This document shows positions 55,401-64,000 of a stretch of 64,000 nucleotides of DNA, one piece after another. The notes beneath the pieces were generated by a model. It was not told where the DNA came from. It searched no databases and worked only from the letters and a program-made list of their open reading frames with translations. The DNA is from Asterella californica (taxonomy: Eukaryota; Streptophyta; Marchantiopsida; Marchantiales; Aytoniaceae), in the NCBI GenBank assembly GCA_036924285.1, contig JAYKYS010000007.1:12214001-12278000 (forward strand), written 5' to 3'. Both the position numbers and the translations under genes were made by a program. Position 1 is the stretch's first letter. Every line of letters starts with the position of its first letter.

Positions 55401-57975
55401 ATCTGATTGATAGATGCAATACAACCTAGGAAAGAAAGAGAATCGTAGCTGGGTGCTGCTTCGGAAGCAGAGAAAGATGCATAAAGCGCGCCCTCGCAGT
55501 GACCCATTCAAAAAATCTTCATGGCTAAGGCTAAAACAGACAAATGCCGATGAATCCTCATAGATAAATATGATAATATTGACCTTCTTCTCCCCCCCCC
55601 GCCCGCGTAAATTAGATCAGCTTAACGAGAACATCTAATGTTGAAGAGAGTGAATAACTCCATCAACTTAATCAAGCATATGAACCCGTAGATTGGTAGG
55701 GTTGGACCTTGATGCACAAGTGCATCTTGAAGTTCTAGTTCGAGTACTGCAAGTTGCTCTAGGTTGTGGTGCACTTGGAATAAAGGATCGGTTGAGAAAG
55801 AATATTCATATGAGAATCTATAAATATATGATCTAACTTGAGGTCATCATCATGATCCTAAACATACAACGATTGTAATGTATTATATTTAGATACACAA
55901 CCGATAACAATGGATGCATAGACGTATATAACATCAAGAAAACAAAAACGAACATAAAACAACAAAAATAAAGCGTAGAAGTACATGATGCTCAACACGA
56001 TCCACCAAGAGCTCACAATATGATAAGGTCCACTACAAATTCAACATCTACCGGATCTATGACATCTCTTGTCAAATCATCCTCCTTTGTAAATACATCT
56101 AGCTCTCTCGACCTCAACTTCTATGGTCATCTGGTCTATGCGTGTAGCCGCCGTTGAGAAATAAAATTAAACACAGCGGTGTGATCCGCATCTGATCCTA
56201 AAATTTGCATTCTCTGCACATAGCGTAACAATAATGACTCTTGCACTCTCACTTTTTCTTTCGAAACCTCTGGACATCGTCTAGATAAGTGTCGATCCTC
56301 AGATCGACGAGGATGAACCTTGAGAGACATTGTCAACCAAGACTTATGAGTCGCTGATCAAGTCTAACCTATCCGTCCAGAGGTCCTAATGACACACCTG
56401 TGATAACTAAACGAGAAGTCTGAATTTTGTGAAACTTCTACGCCATATGTGGGATAAAAAATATAGTAAACTACAGGCTTACATGATTATCACTAGAAAT
56501 AATCCACAAATGATAATACCACCTATCTTTGTAGACAAAATGAAAATGTTCTAAGGATCCATTTATAATAAAAAAATTCTTTACAAAATATATCTAACAA
56601 GCGTCACATATGCACCTGAGATCTTTTGAGAAGGTCTCAGATTATGACGTCGGGATTTTATTCCAGCGTCATAAGTCACAAACCGACTGTTTTACAGTCA
56701 GCCTGTGCAAATCTGCGTGCCCCAATCGGGCTTTGCAAATCAGGAAAAATGTCTCTTCCTCCATTCTGAGTGATAGTAGCAAGAGAGACTGTTCTTGTAT
56801 AAAAATCAACAGGTGTTAGAATATTATGAAGTTCAAAATATCGTATATTTCATTTCTATGATTCATGGTAGTCCATCGTTCGGATGTTCAGTTTGTAACC
56901 GTTTGATGGAATCAGGTCCCATCATGATTTCCATATCAAGCTATGACAATTCTGCACATTTCTATATCCAGTTTATCGAATTTTATATCCAATAGTGAAC
57001 TTAACAAATAAACGCGACTCTCTCAAGGACTCCCCTGGAGTCGAATTTCACTAGTCAGAACTAAAATGATTAGCAGTGGCGATCCCCACTGTTAATATAA
57101 TCGCAACTTGTGGTTTAAGACTTAAGAAGTTTGGGTCGGAAAGACGCAACATCATTCGCGTATATTACAACAGAACGACAAGACAAATCAGAAAAGTGTG
57201 GTTACCAAGTTTTATAACATTTCAGTCGAAGTTTTAACTTGGAGCGCTGGGGATAATTGTATTTGGGGGCTGTATATTCACCTCATGTACACTTCTGAGC
57301 TAATCTTTATGTTAGGAAGGATTAACTCTAAATAATGCCTCTAATATAGACCTCATTCGTAAAAAAAAATGACAATTATAGTGGGTTAGTTCCAGATACA
57401 GTGACTTCGCTTATGGGTTCTCTTGGTTTCGGAAGGTCATGTGTTTCGACCCTAAAACATATTTAAATTAAGTTTTTCAAATATAGTCATTTAAATTTAG
57501 ATATTTAAATTTAGATAATAATTTATCTTTTAACCAGGTCTTGATATTTTTCCTTCCCCTGTACTTTGCCTTGAAGAATTTCCACTGCACCCCTGTAAGA
57601 CTTGTATTTCAATTTACATTACACCTCCTTTCTTCACTGTACAAGGCCGTGGGACCTTCCGCGGGTGGTATTTTAAAATTTTTTTCTTTTTCCTCTTATT
57701 TGTACAAGGCCGTGGGGCAGGATATTGGGGCTGCAAGCTTTTTACGGGCTTCTAACAGGCTTTCCTGAAGCAGTCACCGGATGCTATTGTTTTCTAAACA
57801 AGTCCAAAGTTAACTCGTTATGTACGTTGGAATCCGGAGACCTGTCACTGCAGGGGTGGTGAGCAAACTCAGCTTGACCTTCGAAACTCGGCAAATCTTG
57901 GAGCAAAGTTCGTTGATACTCAAGTTCGAAAGACAAATTTGTAAAATCCCATATGAGCTTACTCGAGCAGGCACA
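52450..57975. other. gene-free stretch upstream of GCN5
   Basis: No frame over 100 codons and no recognisable domain. Many short T-rich and AG-rich runs; a C-rich homopolymer lies near 55590-55605. The last few hundred bases must contain the GCN5 promoter: two copies of GTACAAGGCCGTGGG lie near 57639 and 57702, and an AT-rich tract near 57440-57530, but no clear TATA box is assigned. Confidence 0.45.
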
Positions 57976-62796
<4,821 letters not shown>

Positions 62797-64000
62797 CAGA
62801 AACGAAGCAATTCAGTTATCAAGGGGAAGTTGTGGCACTTCCCTTTCGGCAATTACTGTAAATACTCGAACAGGAGATGTCATCAGACGGTAAACACGTA
62901 GGTGTGTTTAAATCTAGCGGGTTGCAGACTCCCTAGGTGCAAGGGAGGGTCGCCTACCCCTAAATACAACCACAATGTGGGCCTTCATATTTGAAAGGTT
63001 TGATATCAGAACTTTTGTACATATTCTCAACAAAGCATTTTATTGACAGTCGGCGCATTGATTATCGTTGGTCTGGGTTCGGAAGCAGTAATCCTATTGA
63101 GTGTGATTTGCATACTCTCTGCATACTGAGACTTCCGTTATTGATACCACTCACCCTTAATGATGGTGTGGATGGATTTTGTTTCCTCACTACCTTCCGT
63201 CTGCAAGCTACTATGAAATACGGTCATGGTCCATTTTTTCATTACATATCTCCCGTGGCCAAAGCATGCCTTTCGTTTGTGTAACTGTGCTTTTTAAGAG
63301 GATATTCTCTTGCAGCACTGATTCTCTTAATGGATCTGGGCAGCAAATAGATCGCAACGTTTGTGCAAAGTAAATCGGTAATAATCAGTGTAAGTGAGTA
63401 GTCATTCCCTAGTGCATTTTAGTTCGCACCACTGCGCCTTTTATTCTCTCCTCTCGTTCGTTACCTGTCTCTCTCGTCGCTCTGTGTCGTCATTCTAAAG
63501 TTTTAGTGTATATGGAGGCAAGCAAACCTAAATCACATTCTCTGTGCAACATTGATTAAAAGTTGTTCTTCTGTGGTTTGCTTATGTTCTAAGTATGCAA
63601 TACACGGAATAAACTCATCAAATGAATATAGATGGAGCCACTCCCAGTACCAACGAATAGTCAACCTTCTAAGAACCAACCTAGAGCACAAGTTTAATCG
63701 TCATATGGATCATAATCGCAAACGATCGATCAACAATTCAAGACTTTGTAGATCGGTTGCAAATGACCATCTACTCCATTTGTGGAAGATCTCAACAAAT
63801 CTCCGAAGAAATCAATGAAAGCAAAAAGACTTTCATAGTCGTTTTCTGTTAGCGCACGACTATCTACAAACATATATAGGCTTACACAACCACCCTCACT
63901 AGCAACATCTAGGATGCCCATCTTGAACTCAACACCAAATGTGACAAAGAGCATAACAAAGGGTAAAGCAACCAAGCCCTCCTAGACAACTAATGACAAA
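62797..64000. other. sequence downstream of GCN5
   Basis: No recognisable gene. Contains the GCN5 3' untranslated region. A minus-strand frame at 63975-63730 (81 codons) could be a coding fragment reaching past the window edge, but I recognise no domain. Confidence 0.4.

Noticed and set aside
57820..57975. Upstream in-frame ATG as GCN5 start
   Set aside because: The added 52 residues do not resemble the GCN5 N-terminus, whereas the ATG at 57976 starts directly in the Ser-rich region shared with plant GCN5.
63730..63975. 81-codon minus-strand frame near the window end
   Set aside because: No domain recognised and too short to judge without the flanking sequence.

Overview
The window is a retroelement-dense piece of a plant-lineage (streptophyte) nuclear genome. 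The evidence is a plant-type telomere repeat (CCCTAAA) at 42315-42348, copia elements primed by initiator tRNA-Met, a 13-exon GT-AG gene for a plant-like GCN5 histone acetyltransferase, and a gypsy element carrying a captured DNA cytosine methyltransferase. Such captures are known from the charophyte alga Klebsormidium and from dinoflagellates. A charophyte or early land plant fits, but the sequence does not fix the species. I see no bacterial genes, rRNA, convincing tRNA genes or CRISPR.

Layout. Positions 1-2755 are the 5' part of a decayed Ty1/copia element (minus strand) inserted into the reverse transcriptase of a second decayed copia element (2756-6470, minus). Positions 6471-9793 hold no recognisable gene. 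Positions 9794-35876 are an unclassified element, here called C1: TG...CA ends, short inverted termini, a perfect 5-bp target duplication, no long terminal repeats, a GAAGAC-rich sequence and a coiled-coil protein gene. C1 is split by an 18.3-kb Ty3/gypsy element (gypsy-1, 15498-33793, minus), which is itself split in gag by a young Ty3/gypsy element (gypsy-2, 22644-31171, plus, LTRs about 99.7% identical by eye).

Positions 35882-40435 are AT-rich and gene-free. Positions 40436-52449 are gypsy-3, a badly decayed relative of gypsy-2. It contains C2 (43159-46412, a deletion derivative of C1), a further 3' fragment of the C family, and an interstitial telomeric repeat. Positions 52450-57975 hold nothing recognisable. 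Positions 57976-62796 are the one intact host gene, GCN5: the exons I place sum to 1683 bases, 560 residues plus stop, with GNAT and bromodomain.

The most interesting object is gypsy-1. Its order on the minus strand is 5' LTR, gag with two zinc knuckles, aspartic protease, DNMT3-like cytosine methyltransferase (motifs I, IV, VI, VIII, IX and X in linear order), reverse transcriptase/RNase H, integrase, C-terminal PHD finger, 3' LTR. It therefore combined a DNA-methylation writer with a likely histone reader. This copy is dead (frameshifts, nonsense codons, gag split), but the architecture is clear. Many stops across the window lie where conserved Trp codons are expected (TGG to TGA/TAG), the pattern left by deamination of methylated cytosine. 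No element here looks currently autonomous; gypsy-2 comes closest.
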